NCBI RefSeq assembly: GCF_900142295.1 | Contig: NZ_FSRL01000001.1 | Coordinates: forward strand, 1,178,001-1,242,000 | Direction of reading: 5' to 3' | DNA length: 64,000 nt | DNA from: Vannielia litorea | GTDB lineage: Bacteria; Pseudomonadota; Alphaproteobacteria; Rhodobacterales; Rhodobacteraceae | Part shown: positions 55,744 through 64,000 of the stretch, piece by piece | Layout of the letters: each line of letters opens with the position of its first letter | How positions within the stretch are numbered: the stretch's first letter is position 1 | Notes under the pieces: model-generated | What the model was told of the DNA's origin: nothing | The model's input: the letters and a program-made list of their open reading frames with translations, nothing else | Database searches by the model: none | Program-made: the position numbers and the translations under genes

Positions 55744-57407
55744 GTGACGAGCGGCTGATCTACCTTCCTCTCGGGGGGGCCGGAGAGGTGGGCATGAACG
55801 CCTACGTTTACGGCTACGGAAAACCGGGTCAGGAGCGCCTGATCCTGGTGGATCTGGGCGTGACCTTTCCTGACATGGACGGCACGCCGGGGGTGGACCT
55901 GATCTTTCCCGACATGACCTGGCTCAAGGAGAACCGGGACCGGCTGGAGGCGATCTTCATCACCCATGGCCACGAGGACCACGTGGGCGGCATCGGGCAC
56001 TTCTGGGCCGATCTGCGGGCGCCGGTGTTCTGCCGTCGTTTCACCGCCGCGCTGGCAGTGCGCAAGATGGACGAGCAAGGGCAGGACGTGGAGCATGTAA
56101 ATGCCGTCGGCGCCTGGCCTGAGACCGTGAAGGCCGGGCCGTTCAAGGTGGGCTTCGTGCCGGTGTCCCACTCGATCCCCGAGAGCTCCGGCCTGGTGAT
56201 CGACACGCCGGCGGGGCGGGTCGTGCATACCGGAGACTTCAAGCTCGACGGCAACCCGGTGGTCGGCGAGGCCTTCGACCCGAAGCTGTGGAACGAGATC
56301 GCCAAGCCGGGCGTGCAGGCGCTGGTCTGCGACAGCACCAACATCATGAGCCCCAACCCGGGCCGTTCGGAGGGCTCGCTGCCGCCGGCGTTGAACAGGC
56401 TGGTGGCGGAAGCCGAGGGCATGATCGTCTGCACCACCTTTGCCTCCAACGTGGCGCGGGTGAAGACTCTGGCGGATGCCGGCGTGGCGGCGGGCCGGTC
56501 GGTCTGCCTGCTGGGGCGCGCGATGAAGCGAATGGTGGCAGTGGCCATCGACACCGGCGTGCTGGAGAAGTTTCCGCATACGGTGACGCCCGAGGAGGCC
56601 GTGGATCTCCCGCGCGAGAGCCTCATGCTGATCGTCACCGGCAGCCAGGGCGAGCGGCGGGCGGCCTCGGCGCAGCTGAGCCGCGGCAAGTTTCTCGGGC
56701 TGACGATGAAGGAGGGCGATACCTTCCTGTTCTCGTCCAAGACCATCCCCGGCAACGAGCGCGGCGTGCTCAGGATCGTCAACGCCTTCTCGGAGATGGG
56801 CGTCGACGTGGTGGACGACTCGGGCGGCCTGTATCACGTGTCTGGCCATGCCAACCGGCCCGACCTCGAGGCGATGCACGACCTGATGCACCCGAAGATC
56901 CTCGTGCCGATGCACGGCGAGCACCGGATGCTGCGCGAGCACGCCAAGGCGGGGGAGGCCAAGGGCATCCCGTCGGTGGTGGCGGTGAATGGCTCGATGG
57001 TGGACCTGACCGGCCCGCAGCCGCAGATCGTGGAATATGTCGAGACCGGCCGGACCTATCTGGACGGCTCGGTGAAGATCGGGGCGCTGGACGGCGTGGT
57101 GCGCGATCGGATCCGGGTGGCGCTGAATGGCCAGGTCTTCGTGACGCTCATCATGGACGAGAACGACGAGCCGCTGGGCGAGCCCTGGGCGGAGCTGGTG
57201 GGCCTGCCCGAGGAGGGCCGCTCACGCGCGCCGCTGGTGGAACTGATCGAGGCGGCGGCGGACGGATTCATCCAGCGGGCCGACGATAAGGTGCTGACCG
57301 ACGACGACCAGCTCGAAGAGGGGCTGCGCCGCGTGGTGCGCCAGACAGCGGTGGAAGAGATCGGCAAGAAGCCCGAAGTCGTGGTGGTCATCAGCCGGCT
57401 GACCTGA
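55740..57407 (+). CDS. rnj: Ribonuclease J
   Basis: The 555-residue metallo-beta-lactamase/beta-CASP nuclease has PLGGAGEVGMNAYVYGYG at the start, the metal site THGHEDHVGGIGHFW and HSIPESSGLVIDTPAG. Later come VVHTGDFKLD, the beta-CASP domain with CDSTNIMSPNPGRSEG, VTGSQGERRAASAQLSRG and HVSGHANRPDLEAMHDLMHP. It combines 5'-3' exonuclease and endonuclease activity in mRNA and rRNA maturation. It is the last gene of the operon, before a strong terminator. Confidence 0.96.
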   Translation: MSDERLIYLPLGGAGEVGMNAYVYGYGKPGQERLILVDLGVTFPDMDGTPGVDLIFPDMTWLKENRDRLEAIFITHGHEDHVGGIGHFWADLRAPVFCRRFTAALAVRKMDEQGQDVEHVNAVGAWPETVKAGPFKVGFVPVSHSIPESSGLVIDTPAGRVVHTGDFKLDGNPVVGEAFDPKLWNEIAKPGVQALVCDSTNIMSPNPGRSEGSLPPALNRLVAEAEGMIVCTTFASNVARVKTLADAGVAAGRSVCLLGRAMKRMVAVAIDTGVLEKFPHTVTPEEAVDLPRESLMLIVTGSQGERRAASAQLSRGKFLGLTMKEGDTFLFSSKTIPGNERGVLRIVNAFSEMGVDVVDDSGGLYHVSGHANRPDLEAMHDLMHPKILVPMHGEHRMLREHAKAGEAKGIPSVVAVNGSMVDLTGPQPQIVEYVETGRTYLDGSVKIGALDGVVRDRIRVALNGQVFVTLIMDENDEPLGEPWAELVGLPEEGRSRAPLVELIEAAADGFIQRADDKVLTDDDQLEEGLRRVVRQTAVEEIGKKPEVVVVISRLT

Positions 57408-57438
57408 CGGGCAAGCCGCTCACGGCTGCGCAGGAACA

Positions 57439-57467
57439 GGGGCGGCTCCGGGGATCGGAGCCGCCCC
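57439..57467. terminator. Terminator between rnj and the convergent phosphodiesterase gene
   Basis: A 12-base-pair perfect stem, GGGGCGGCTCCG/CGGAGCCGCCCC, with loop GGGAT lies between the convergent stops. T-rich sequence beyond it is short (TTCTGGTT). It probably works in both directions. Confidence 0.75.
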
Positions 57468-57474
57468 TTCTGGT

Positions 57475-59424
57475 TCAGAGCGTGATGCGGAAGGCGGCGA
57501 AGCCGTCGGCCCCGTCGCCTGCGGGCTCGATGGTGACGCCCTTCACCGAGGCCGCGTAGTCGGCCGCCTTGGGGCCGGTCTCGAAGAGCACGGTGGTGCC
57601 TTCGAGGGGTGCGAAGGTCCAGTTTGCATCGGCGGCGGGGGCGATCTCGCCTTGCTCCACGATGTAGCGCACGATCACGTCGCGGTTGGTATCGGGGCCT
57701 TCGAAGATGATGGTGGAGCCATCGGCGCCGGGGAAGCTGCCGCCGCCCTCGGCGCGGTAGTTGTTGGTGGCCACAACGAATTGTTGCGCCGGGTCAATGG
57801 GTTGCCCGTTGAACTGAAGGTTGACGATGCGGTTGGCATCGGGGTTCAGCGGCTCGCCCTTGGGGCCATATTTCGACGGTTGGGAGAGGTCGATCTGATA
57901 GGTGACGCCGTCGATGATGTCGAAGTTGTAGCTGGGGAAATCGGGGTTCAGCAGGATCGCGTCGGCGCTGCCGGGGTCGATCTGGTTGAACATGCCCGCA
58001 GACCGCTCGAGCCAGTCCTTGACCGTTGCGCCGTCGATCAGCACGGCGCGGACGGTGTTGGGGTAGAGGTACAGGTCGGCCACGTTCTTGATGGCGACGG
58101 CACCGGGCGCGACATCGGTGTAGTACTCCGGCCCGCCACGGCCACCGGCCTTGAAGGGGGCGGCGGCGGAGAGGATCGGCAGGCCCTCCCACTCGGTGCC
58201 CTGCATCATCTGCTCGATATACCAGGTCTGGGCGTTGGACACGACCTGCACGGAAGGGTCGTCGGCCACCAGCGCGAAGTAGCTGTGCAGCGGCACGGTG
58301 GTGGTGCCGACGGCGCGGCGTACGTATTCCAGCGTGGCCTCGTGCTCGGCCTTCACAGAGTCGAGCACGGCCTGGTCGTCCTCGACCAGCGCGGTGATGG
58401 AGCGGTCCTCGTTGCGCTTGGAGATGGGGCGGGCCTCGGCGGTGTGGCCGGTGACGCGCCAGCCGGAGCCGTCCTTCTCGAGCATCAGGTCGATGAGCCC
58501 GAGGTGGGAGCCCCAGAAACCGCCCATGACGGCGGGTTTGCCGTGGATCGTGCCGGCGGCGGCATCGACGGCGGCATAGTCGGCGTAGGTGTCGGAGGGG
58601 AAGACGAGGTGGCTGTGGCCGGTCATCACGCAGTCGATGCCGTCGATGGCGGCGAGCGGGACGGAGGCGTTTTCCATCATCTCGGTCTCGTCCGCCGAGC
58701 CGATGCCGGAGTGGGACAGGGCGATGACGATATCGGCCCCGGCCTCGCGCATCTCGGGCACGTACTTGCGGGCCGAGGCCAAGATGTCGCGCGCCTCGAC
58801 GTTGCCCTCGAGGTGCTTGCGATCCCAGTTCATGACCTGGGGCGGGACGAAGCCGATGATGCCGATCCGGATGGGATGCTTCTCGCCGGCGCCGTCGATG
58901 AGCTCGCGATCGAGGATGACGTAGGGCTCCAGCAGGGTCTCGCCGCCGCCGGGCTTGACGATGTTGGCGCAGACCACAGGGTAGCCCGCCCCGGCCAGCG
59001 CCTTGGTTAGGAACTCGAGCCCGTAGTTGAACTCGTGGTTGCCCAGCGTCGAGACCTCGATGCCGACGGTGTTCATGGCGGTGATGACGGGGTGGCTGTC
59101 GCCCTCCTTCATCCCGCGTTCGTAGGCGATGTAATCGCCCATCGGGTTGCCTTGCAGGAAGTCGCCGTTGTCGAGCAGGAGCGAGTTGGTGGCCTCGGCC
59201 CGGATCTCGGCCACGATGGAGGCGGTGCGGGACAGGCCCAGCGTATCGACGGGCTTGTCGGCGTAGTAGTCGTAGGGCCAGACGTGCACGTGCAGGTCGG
59301 TGGTTTCCATCAGGCGGAGGTGGGCCTGACCAGCCTGGGCGCGGGCGGAGAAGGGGTGCAGCAGGATGAAGCTGCCGGCCGCGGTGGATGCCAGAAAGCT
59401 GCGGCGGTTGAGTTGTCGGGGCAT
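57475..59424 (-). CDS. 2',3'-cyclic-nucleotide 2'-phosphodiesterase/3'-nucleotidase family protein (CpdB-like)
   Basis: The 649-residue product begins with a Tat-like signal ([20 protein letters not shown]). The metallophosphoesterase domain has [45 protein letters not shown] and [12 protein letters not shown], that is, the Asp/His/Asn metal ligands. The C-terminal 5'-nucleotidase domain has [33 protein letters not shown] and [18 protein letters not shown]. It hydrolyses cyclic nucleotides and 3'-nucleotides in the periplasm, freeing phosphate and nucleosides. The ATG at 59424 starts the signal; a longer frame has no signal-like start. Confidence 0.92.
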   Translation of the reverse strand: MPRQLNRRSFLASTAAGSFILLHPFSARAQAGQAHLRLMETTDLHVHVWPYDYYADKPVDTLGLSRTASIVAEIRAEATNSLLLDNGDFLQGNPMGDYIAYERGMKEGDSHPVITAMNTVGIEVSTLGNHEFNYGLEFLTKALAGAGYPVVCANIVKPGGGETLLEPYVILDRELIDGAGEKHPIRIGIIGFVPPQVMNWDRKHLEGNVEARDILASARKYVPEMREAGADIVIALSHSGIGSADETEMMENASVPLAAIDGIDCVMTGHSHLVFPSDTYADYAAVDAAAGTIHGKPAVMGGFWGSHLGLIDLMLEKDGSGWRVTGHTAEARPISKRNEDRSITALVEDDQAVLDSVKAEHEATLEYVRRAVGTTTVPLHSYFALVADDPSVQVVSNAQTWYIEQMMQGTEWEGLPILSAAAPFKAGGRGGPEYYTDVAPGAVAIKNVADLYLYPNTVRAVLIDGATVKDWLERSAGMFNQIDPGSADAILLNPDFPSYNFDIIDGVTYQIDLSQPSKYGPKGEPLNPDANRIVNLQFNGQPIDPAQQFVVATNNYRAEGGGSFPGADGSTIIFEGPDTNRDVIVRYIVEQGEIAPAADANWTFAPLEGTTVLFETGPKAADYAASVKGVTIEPAGDGADGFAAFRITL

Positions 59425-59485
59425 GGGAGCGTCCTCTCGGTTGGGTTTTGCGCCCGGTTTGCCCGGGTCGTGTAAAACTGGCGTG

Positions 59486-59962
59486 TCAGCCGCGCAGGCC
59501 GGTCTCCTCGAGCAGGCCGAGGCGCTTGGCCTCATAGTAGTAGCCGCGAGCATACCAGCCAATGGCGCTGTCGATATCGCCACCCGAGACGATCCAGGCG
59601 CCCTTCAGATACTTGCCCGCGTATTTGAGGTTGGTCTCGGCATCGAGCAGGTCGGACGGCGCGCCGCGAAAGCCCATGGTGCGGGCGGTCTGTGGCAGAA
59701 TCTGCATGAGGCCGTAGTAGGGGCCGTTGCGGGCGGCCGGGTTATGGGTGCTCTCGCGGATGCAGACCCGGTGGATCAGCTCGGCGGGCATGTCGTGGAT
59801 CACGGCGTATTTGTTGATCAGCGCGCGCAGCTCGGGCGTTTCTTGCGGGTAGAGCGGCGGGTTGAACGGGCCACGGGCGGGCGTGTCGGGCTCTGGGCCA
59901 TCGCCGCATGCAGCGAGAGGCAGGGCGGCGAGGAGGGCGAGAAAGGATCTGCGAGTCGTCAT
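59486..59962 (-). CDS. Lytic transglycosylase-like lipoprotein (SLT domain)
   Basis: The 158-residue protein has a lipoprotein signal ([16 protein letters not shown], Cys19) and a single SLT domain. This contains [20 protein letters not shown] with the catalytic Glu in the E-S-x-x-N-P-x-A motif, then [17 protein letters not shown] and [18 protein letters not shown]. It would cleave peptidoglycan glycan strands at the membrane. It is shorter than MltE-like enzymes but complete for the domain. It lies 61 bases upstream of the CpdB-like gene on the same strand. Confidence 0.88.
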   Translation of the reverse strand: MTTRRSFLALLAALPLAACGDGPEPDTPARGPFNPPLYPQETPELRALINKYAVIHDMPAELIHRVCIRESTHNPAARNGPYYGLMQILPQTARTMGFRGAPSDLLDAETNLKYAGKYLKGAWIVSGGDIDSAIGWYARGYYYEAKRLGLLEETGLRG

Positions 59963-60118
59963 GTGGGGAGCGTGGCAGGCCGCGCGCAGCTTGGCGAGAG
60001 GTGCCGAAGCGACACAGGGGAAATTCGCCGAAGAGTGGCAGGGCCGGGTTGCCGCATTTCTGCCCCAATTGGGATGCTGGGATACCCCTCCAACGACTCG
60101 CGGAACGGGAGCAGGCAG

Positions 60119-60847
60119 ATGGGGCAGCACGGCACGGTTGAAGCCTTTTTCAAGGCGGGGCCACACGACGGTGGTGCCTGCCTCGCGGAATGGCTGGCCG
60201 GGCAGAACCAAGAGGTCTGGGCTCACGTGATCCGCGGCCTGGAGGGCCAGTGGGCCACGGCGGAGGGACGGGTGCTGGAGTGGATGGTGGGGCGGCGCGA
60301 GTTGGACCGCTCCAACGCGGTGCGCCTGTTCTGGAGCCTGTTCAACCCCGAAGTCTGGATGGGAACGCGCGAGGATGCACGGCTGGCGGCGGCGATGGCG
60401 CGGTTGGCGGAGCGGTTCGGCGCCGGGTTCTATACCGTGCAGGCGCTGGAGATCACGCGGGCGGAGGCCTTCTGCTTTCGCCACAGGTTGCGGCGTATGC
60501 TGCGCCGGGCCCGCGGGGAGGGTTGGAGCGAGAGCGGGGCACTGGTGAGCATTCCCGAAGCCTTCGTGCGGCCGATGCGCGGATTGCCGGTGGGCGACCA
60601 GCCGGCGCTGCATCCGTCGCGCAGCCTGACGGGCGAGGAGCGACGGGCGGCGGAGGGCCTTGGCGCGGGGTTGATGGTGGCCGGGCGGGCCGTGATGACG
60701 CGCCGGAGGCGCGAGGCATGGCGCGGCTGGGTCAAGCTGCGTGTCTTGCAGGGCGCGGCGCTGGCCGGTTGTGCGGCGGCGGCGACCGGGAGCTGGATGT
60801 TTCTGACCCAGGACATGCGCCAGATGCTGGCGATGGTCGGCTACTGA
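60119..60847 (+). CDS. Uncharacterised membrane-anchored protein
   Basis: The 242-residue product has a soluble N-terminal half (AEWLAGQNQEVWAHVIRGLE and VLEWMVGRRELDRSNAVRLFWSLF) faintly reminiscent of DUF4274-type proteins. A basic middle region (FRHRLRRMLRRARGEGWSES) follows, with one C-terminal hydrophobic helix (VLQGAALAGCAAAATGSWMF). I do not recognise a family with confidence. A purine-rich GGAACGGGAGCAGG stretch precedes the ATG. It is divergent from the transglycosylase gene and convergent with rplI. Confidence 0.6.
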   Translation: MGQHGTVEAFFKAGPHDGGACLAEWLAGQNQEVWAHVIRGLEGQWATAEGRVLEWMVGRRELDRSNAVRLFWSLFNPEVWMGTREDARLAAAMARLAERFGAGFYTVQALEITRAEAFCFRHRLRRMLRRARGEGWSESGALVSIPEAFVRPMRGLPVGDQPALHPSRSLTGEERRAAEGLGAGLMVAGRAVMTRRRREAWRGWVKLRVLQGAALAGCAAAATGSWMFLTQDMRQMLAMVGY

Positions 60848-60898
60848 GCCTCACGCGGCGGCGAATGTGACCGTGGTCACAAATGCCTGTGGCGAATG

Positions 60899-60930
60899 AA
60901 AAAGGCCGCTCCCGGGGGAGCGGCCTTCTG
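60899..60930 (-). terminator. Terminator of the [12 protein letters not shown] operon
   Basis: An 11-base-pair stem, AAGGCCGCTCC/GGAGCGGCCTT, with loop CGGG is followed on the minus strand by a TTTTTCATT tail. It lies 27 bases past the rplI stop. Confidence 0.85.
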
Positions 60931-60953
60931 GATTCTCTTGCCTGTCGAAGGAC

Positions 60954-61589
60954 TTACTTGTCGTCCTCGTCGCCTTCGGCGTCCTCGACAGCCTGGGCGG
61001 CGGGCGAGGGCTCGTCACCGAAGTCGTCGTTGGCGGCCTGGCCGATGTCATCGAACAGCTCGGCGATCTCGAATTCGGCGGCGGCCTCCTCTTCGGCGGC
61101 CAGCTCCTGGATCGACTTGCCGGAGGCCTGAAGCTCGGCTTCCTCGGTCGAACGGGCGACGTTGAGGATGATGGTCACCTCCACCTCGGGGTGCAGGTTG
61201 ACGTGAACCTCGTGCAGACCGAGCTCCTTGATCGGACGGGCGAGCGCGACCTGGCGCTTGTCGATCGAGAAGCCCTCGGCGGTGGCGGCATCGGCGGCGT
61301 CACGCGGGGTGACGGAGCCGTAGAGCGCACCGGCGTCGGAGGCGGAGCGAATCACGACGAATTGCTGACCGGCGAGCTTTTCGGCGAGGGCGTCGGCCTC
61401 TTTTTTGGTCTCCAGGTTGCGGGCCTCGAGCTGGGCCTTCTCGCCCTCGAAGCGGGCGATGTTGGCCTCGTTGGCGCGCAGGGCCTTGCCCTGGGGCAGG
61501 AGATAGTTGCGGGCGTAGCCCTCTTTGACGTTCACGACTTCGCCCATCTGGCCAAGTTTGGCGACACGTTCCAGCAGGATGATTTGCAT
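60954..61589 (-). CDS. rplI: 50S ribosomal protein L9
   Basis: The 211-residue protein has the L9 N-terminal rRNA-binding signature ([37 protein letters not shown]), a long linker helix and the C-terminal domain ([34 protein letters not shown]). An acidic tail of about 55 residues ([20 protein letters not shown] and onward) extends beyond the E. coli length of 149. Such tails are usual in Rhodobacteraceae. It is the last gene of the ribosomal operon. Confidence 0.97.
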   Translation of the reverse strand: MQIILLERVAKLGQMGEVVNVKEGYARNYLLPQGKALRANEANIARFEGEKAQLEARNLETKKEADALAEKLAGQQFVVIRSASDAGALYGSVTPRDAADAATAEGFSIDKRQVALARPIKELGLHEVHVNLHPEVEVTIILNVARSTEEAELQASGKSIQELAAEEEAAAEFEIAELFDDIGQAANDDFGDEPSPAAQAVEDAEGDEDDK

Positions 61590-61601
61590 TGCGATCTCTC
61601 C

Positions 61602-61829
61602 TTACTTCACGGCGTAGGGGAGCAGGGCGAGGAAGCGGGCGCGTTTGATGGCGCGGGCCAGTTCACGCTGCTTCTTGGCGCTGACGGCGGTGATACGGGA
61701 GGGCACGATCTTGCCACGCTCGGAGATGTAGCGCTGGAGCAGGCGGGTGTCCTTGTAGTCGATGGCGGGCGCGTTCTCACCAGAGAACGGGCAGACCTTG
61801 CGACGGCGGAAAAACGGTTTGGTAGCCAT
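61602..61829 (-). CDS. rpsR: 30S ribosomal protein S18
   Basis: This 75-residue basic protein has the S18 signature: [40 protein letters not shown] and [20 protein letters not shown]. It binds with S6 in the 30S platform. It lies 12 bases upstream of rplI and 29 bases after rpsF. Confidence 0.98.
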   Translation of the reverse strand: MATKPFFRRRKVCPFSGENAPAIDYKDTRLLQRYISERGKIVPSRITAVSAKKQRELARAIKRARFLALLPYAVK

Positions 61830-61858
61830 GGCTTACTGTCCTTTTCTCAGGTTGCGGA

Positions 61859-62212
61859 TCAACGGCGCTCGCGGCGCGGCTCGCGCTCGTCACGCTTCTG
61901 CATCTGGGCCGAGGGGCCCTCTTCGTGGGCGTCGACCTTGATGGTCAGAACGCGCATCACGTCGTCATGCAGGCGCATCAGGCGCTCCATCTCCTGCACG
62001 GCGCCGGCGGGCGCGTCGGTGCGCAGGTAGGCGTAGTGCCCCTTGCGGTTCTTGTTGATCTTGTAGGCCATGGTCTTCACGCCCCAGTACTCGTGCTCGA
62101 CGACCTTGCCGCCGTTGTCACCGAGGACGGAGGAGAAGTGTTCGATCAGGCCCTCGGCCTGGGCGCCGGACAGATCCTGGCGCGAAATGAAGACATGCTC
62201 GTAGAGCGGCAT
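61859..62212 (-). CDS. rpsF: 30S ribosomal protein S6
   Basis: The 117-residue protein has the S6 fold: MPLYEHVFISRQDLSGAQAE, VEHEYWGVKTMAYKINKNRK, GHYAYLRTDAPAGAVQEMER and a basic tail. It is the first gene of the operon. The 284-base upstream gap to the divergent gene at 62497 must contain its promoter; none was defined with confidence. Confidence 0.97.
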   Translation of the reverse strand: MPLYEHVFISRQDLSGAQAEGLIEHFSSVLGDNGGKVVEHEYWGVKTMAYKINKNRKGHYAYLRTDAPAGAVQEMERLMRLHDDVMRVLTIKVDAHEEGPSAQMQKRDEREPRRERR

Positions 62213-62496
62213 GTGGCAGTTCCCTTTTGTTTCGAGCGGGCTTCAAAGCCGGGCCTCACGTCTCTTCGCGGCCCGGGCACGAGTGGCTCCGCTGTGAGTT
62301 GGTGTGCGAAGAGATGGGGCCTTTTACACGAGCGCAGGCCGGTTGCAAGCCTCGTGGCGGCCAAGGGGCTGTTGCGGAAAGGACTCGCGCACGGGCAATG
62401 CGCCATGGGAGCTGACAATTTGCCTTAAAATCGCCGGGCCGGGCGGCATCATGAGGTCAACACGGGCGCACGACCCGGGCAGAGACAGGCAGAGCT

Positions 62497-63012
62497 ATGG
62501 TTTCGATCGACAGGCATTCACGCGGCGAGGGGCTGCGGATCACCGAACGGCTGGGCGGCTATGTCCTGGCGGAAGACGGCGAGATCGCGCCGGGGCAGGC
62601 GATGGGGCGGCTGTTCGGGGTCAGTCTCATCGTGGCCGGGCTGGGGCTTCTGGTGCTGCCGGTGGGCGTGGCGATGGTGACCAAGGTCGTGATCGTCGCG
62701 GGCCTCGTGGTGACGGGCGGGATCTTTGCCGCGCGTGGCGGGGCGGCTGAGCGCATGGAGCTCGAGGTGGACCTGGAGAAGCGGCTGCTGCGGCGCCGGC
62801 GCTTGTGCGGTTCGGGACGGGCGCAACTGGTGGCGCAATGGAGCTTCGACGCGATCTCGGGGATCGACGTGGAAGGCGAGACCGGGCGGGGTGCGCTCTT
62901 CGTGCAGTCGGGCGGCCGCAAGGGTGCGGTACTGCGCGGCGCGCCGGAGGCGCTGCGAGATGCGGCGCGGCGGATTGGGGCGGACCTGCTGCGGTGCCGG
63001 AAGGCGGGCTGA
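62497..63012 (+). CDS. Uncharacterised two-helix membrane protein
   Basis: The 171-residue product has two adjacent membrane segments (LFGVSLIVAGLGLLVLPVGV and VVIVAGLVVTGGIFAARGG) at about residues 39-85. A cytoplasmic or periplasmic beta-rich C-terminal domain (MELEVDLEKRLLRRRRLCGS, WSFDAISGIDVEGE) follows, ending in a basic helix. The tail resembles PH-like membrane-associated domains, but no family assignment is made. It is divergent from rpsF. Confidence 0.6.
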   Translation: MVSIDRHSRGEGLRITERLGGYVLAEDGEIAPGQAMGRLFGVSLIVAGLGLLVLPVGVAMVTKVVIVAGLVVTGGIFAARGGAAERMELEVDLEKRLLRRRRLCGSGRAQLVAQWSFDAISGIDVEGETGRGALFVQSGGRKGAVLRGAPEALRDAARRIGADLLRCRKAG

Positions 63013-63158
63013 CGCACGGTTCGCTGCGGGCACAAGCCTGCATCACATGCACATGATGCGCGCAATACCACAGGAGCTGTGCGCGGGCGCGCGTTGCTTT
63101 CCGCGTTGCGGCGTCGGATGTCTTCGGGGAAGAGTTTGACCCCCGAAAGGACCTCAAC

Positions 63159-63740
63159 GTGTTGAAATCCCACATCCTTGGCGCCGCTGTCGCGGTCGCC
63201 GCCGCTTCCCCCGCCTTTGCCGAGGCCGAGAAATACGCGCTGGACGCCAGCCACAGCCAGATCGTCTTCAGCTACGACCACTTCGGCTTCTCCACCACGA
63301 CCTCCATGTTCTCCGGTTTTGACGGCGAGATCATGTGGGACAAGGAAGACCCCGCCGCCTCGAGCGTGACCGTGACCTTCCCGGAGTCGAGTCTGATCTC
63401 TGGCTGGGATGAGCGCACCCAGCACCTGATGAGCGGCGACTTCTTTGGCGCCGATGCGGGCGAGGACATCACCTTTGCCTCCACGGCGATCGAGGTGACC
63501 GGCGACGACACTGCGCTGATCACCGGCGATCTGACCATGAACGGCGTGACCAAGCCGGTCGTGCTGGACGCCAGGCTGAACGGCGCCGCCGATGCGCACC
63601 CGATGGCCGGTGTGCCGTGGGCCGGGTTCAGCGCCACCACCACGCTGAAGCGCAGTGACTTCAACCTCGGGGCCTTCGCGCCGATGGTGAGCGACGAGGT
63701 GGCCGTGGAAATCTCGATCGAGGCCGGCAAGTTCGAATGA
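63159..63740 (+). CDS. YceI family periplasmic protein
   Basis: The 193-residue protein has a signal peptide (HILGAAVAVAAASPAFA) and the YceI lipocalin-like barrel: KYALDASHSQIVFSYDHFGF, SSVTVTFPESSLISGW, HLMSGDFFGADAGEDITFAS, GDLTMNGVTKPVVLDARLNG and GFSATTTLKRSDFNLGAFAP. YceI proteins bind isoprenoid lipids such as polyprenols in the periplasm. The start is GTG 63159 after GAAAGGA; TTG at 63162 is an alternative. A strong terminator follows. Confidence 0.93.
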   Translation: MLKSHILGAAVAVAAASPAFAEAEKYALDASHSQIVFSYDHFGFSTTTSMFSGFDGEIMWDKEDPAASSVTVTFPESSLISGWDERTQHLMSGDFFGADAGEDITFASTAIEVTGDDTALITGDLTMNGVTKPVVLDARLNGAADAHPMAGVPWAGFSATTTLKRSDFNLGAFAPMVSDEVAVEISIEAGKFE

Positions 63741-63763
63741 TCCGCTGACGAGTCTGATGCAGA

Positions 63764-63794
63764 AGGGCCGCCGGATGATCCGGCGGCCCTTTTT
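63764..63794. terminator. Intrinsic terminator between the convergent YceI-type genes
   Basis: The near-perfect palindrome AGGGCCGCCGGAT/ATCCGGCGGCCCT (63764-63776 and 63778-63790) is followed by a T5 run on the plus strand. It is the clear end of the YceI transcript and may also act on the minus strand. Confidence 0.85.
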
Positions 63795-63821
63795 GCATGT
63801 GCGACGGGCGCATTGGCCGCC

Positions 63822-64000
63822 CTAGCGGATGGCTGTGATCTCGATGGCGATCTCGACGGGGAAGGCCAGGGAGGCCTCGTCGGTCATGCTGTCGCCCACA
63901 TGGAAGGTGCGGCGATCGAGGGTGGTGGTGCCCGAGGCGGTGGCGGTGTCGTCTTCGATGGAGAGGGTGAAGGGCAGGGGCACCGGGGCGCTGTGGCCCT
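63822..64000 (-). CDS. YceI-type domain protein, C-terminal fragment
   Basis: A minus-strand frame is open from the window edge to a TAG at 63822-63824, encoding about 58 C-terminal residues. It reads LSIEDDTATASGTTTLDRRT, then FHVGDSMTDEASLAFPVEIA, and ends VEIAIEITAIR. This matches the last strands of YceI proteins and parallels the end of the neighbouring YceI gene (TTLKRSDFNLG...VAVEISIEA). In this group YceI domains are often fused to a cytochrome b561 domain; the N-terminal part is outside the window, so that cannot be judged. The two genes converge. Confidence 0.75.
   Translation of the reverse strand, partial: GHSAPVPLPFTLSIEDDTATASGTTTLDRRTFHVGDSMTDEASLAFPVEIAIEITAIR

Overview
The window looks like a chromosomal segment of a GC-rich alphaproteobacterium of the Rhodobacteraceae (Roseobacter group). 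The grounds are a B12-dependent ribonucleotide reductase, an nuo complex I operon interleaved with small lineage-specific proteins and ending in nuoN-birA-coaX-rnj, an [12 protein letters not shown] operon, and very high GC with dense ATGA-type gene overlaps. The assignment rests on gene content recognised by eye, not on a database search.

Bases 1-22817 form a carbohydrate-acid catabolic region. A plus-strand operon (691-10226) follows the end of a LacI-type regulator. It encodes a 2-hydroxyacid dehydrogenase, a sugar isomerase-like TIM barrel, a complete family-5 ABC importer and a cytoplasmic DUF2264 protein. A minus-strand operon (18879 down to 10311) encodes a sugar ABC importer of the MalEFGK type, two enolase-superfamily acid-sugar dehydratases (one resembling L-rhamnonate dehydratase), an L-rhamnose mutarotase, a DapA-type lyase and a fumarylacetoacetate-hydrolase-family enzyme. 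Divergent from it, a second LacI regulator leads a plus-strand operon with a Gfo/Idh/MocA oxidoreductase, an SDR dehydrogenase and a COG3618-type lactonase. Together these could give a non-phosphorylating L-rhamnose (or similar 6-deoxysugar) pathway. The first operon may import and split a uronyl-deoxysugar oligosaccharide.

Bases 23068-40158 are mixed: a cation/proton antiporter, nrdJ behind a long leader with NrdR-like palindromes, an SGNH lipoprotein, a low-GC two-gene insert (HEPN protein plus ParA-like ATPase, about 30.5-32.3 kb), an L,D-transpeptidase, a small protein resembling ribosome-inactivating proteins (33474-34049), a PPOX flavoprotein, a SlyD-like PPIase, an orphan Fe(III)-binding protein, mazG, an M20 amidohydrolase and an agmatinase-family ureohydrolase.

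Bases 40267-57407 hold nuoF, G, H, I, J, K, L, M and N with seven small accessory genes between them, then birA, coaX and rnj. The nuoA-E genes are not immediately upstream, so the complex I operon is split here. Bases 57475-64000 carry a CpdB-like phosphodiesterase, a lytic transglycosylase lipoprotein, the [12 protein letters not shown] operon (minus strand), two unknown membrane proteins, a YceI protein and the 3' end of a second, convergent YceI-type gene.

No tRNA, rRNA, CRISPR array or insertion sequence was recognised. The most unusual items are the RIP-like protein, the HEPN/ParA insert and the rhamnose-type catabolic locus.
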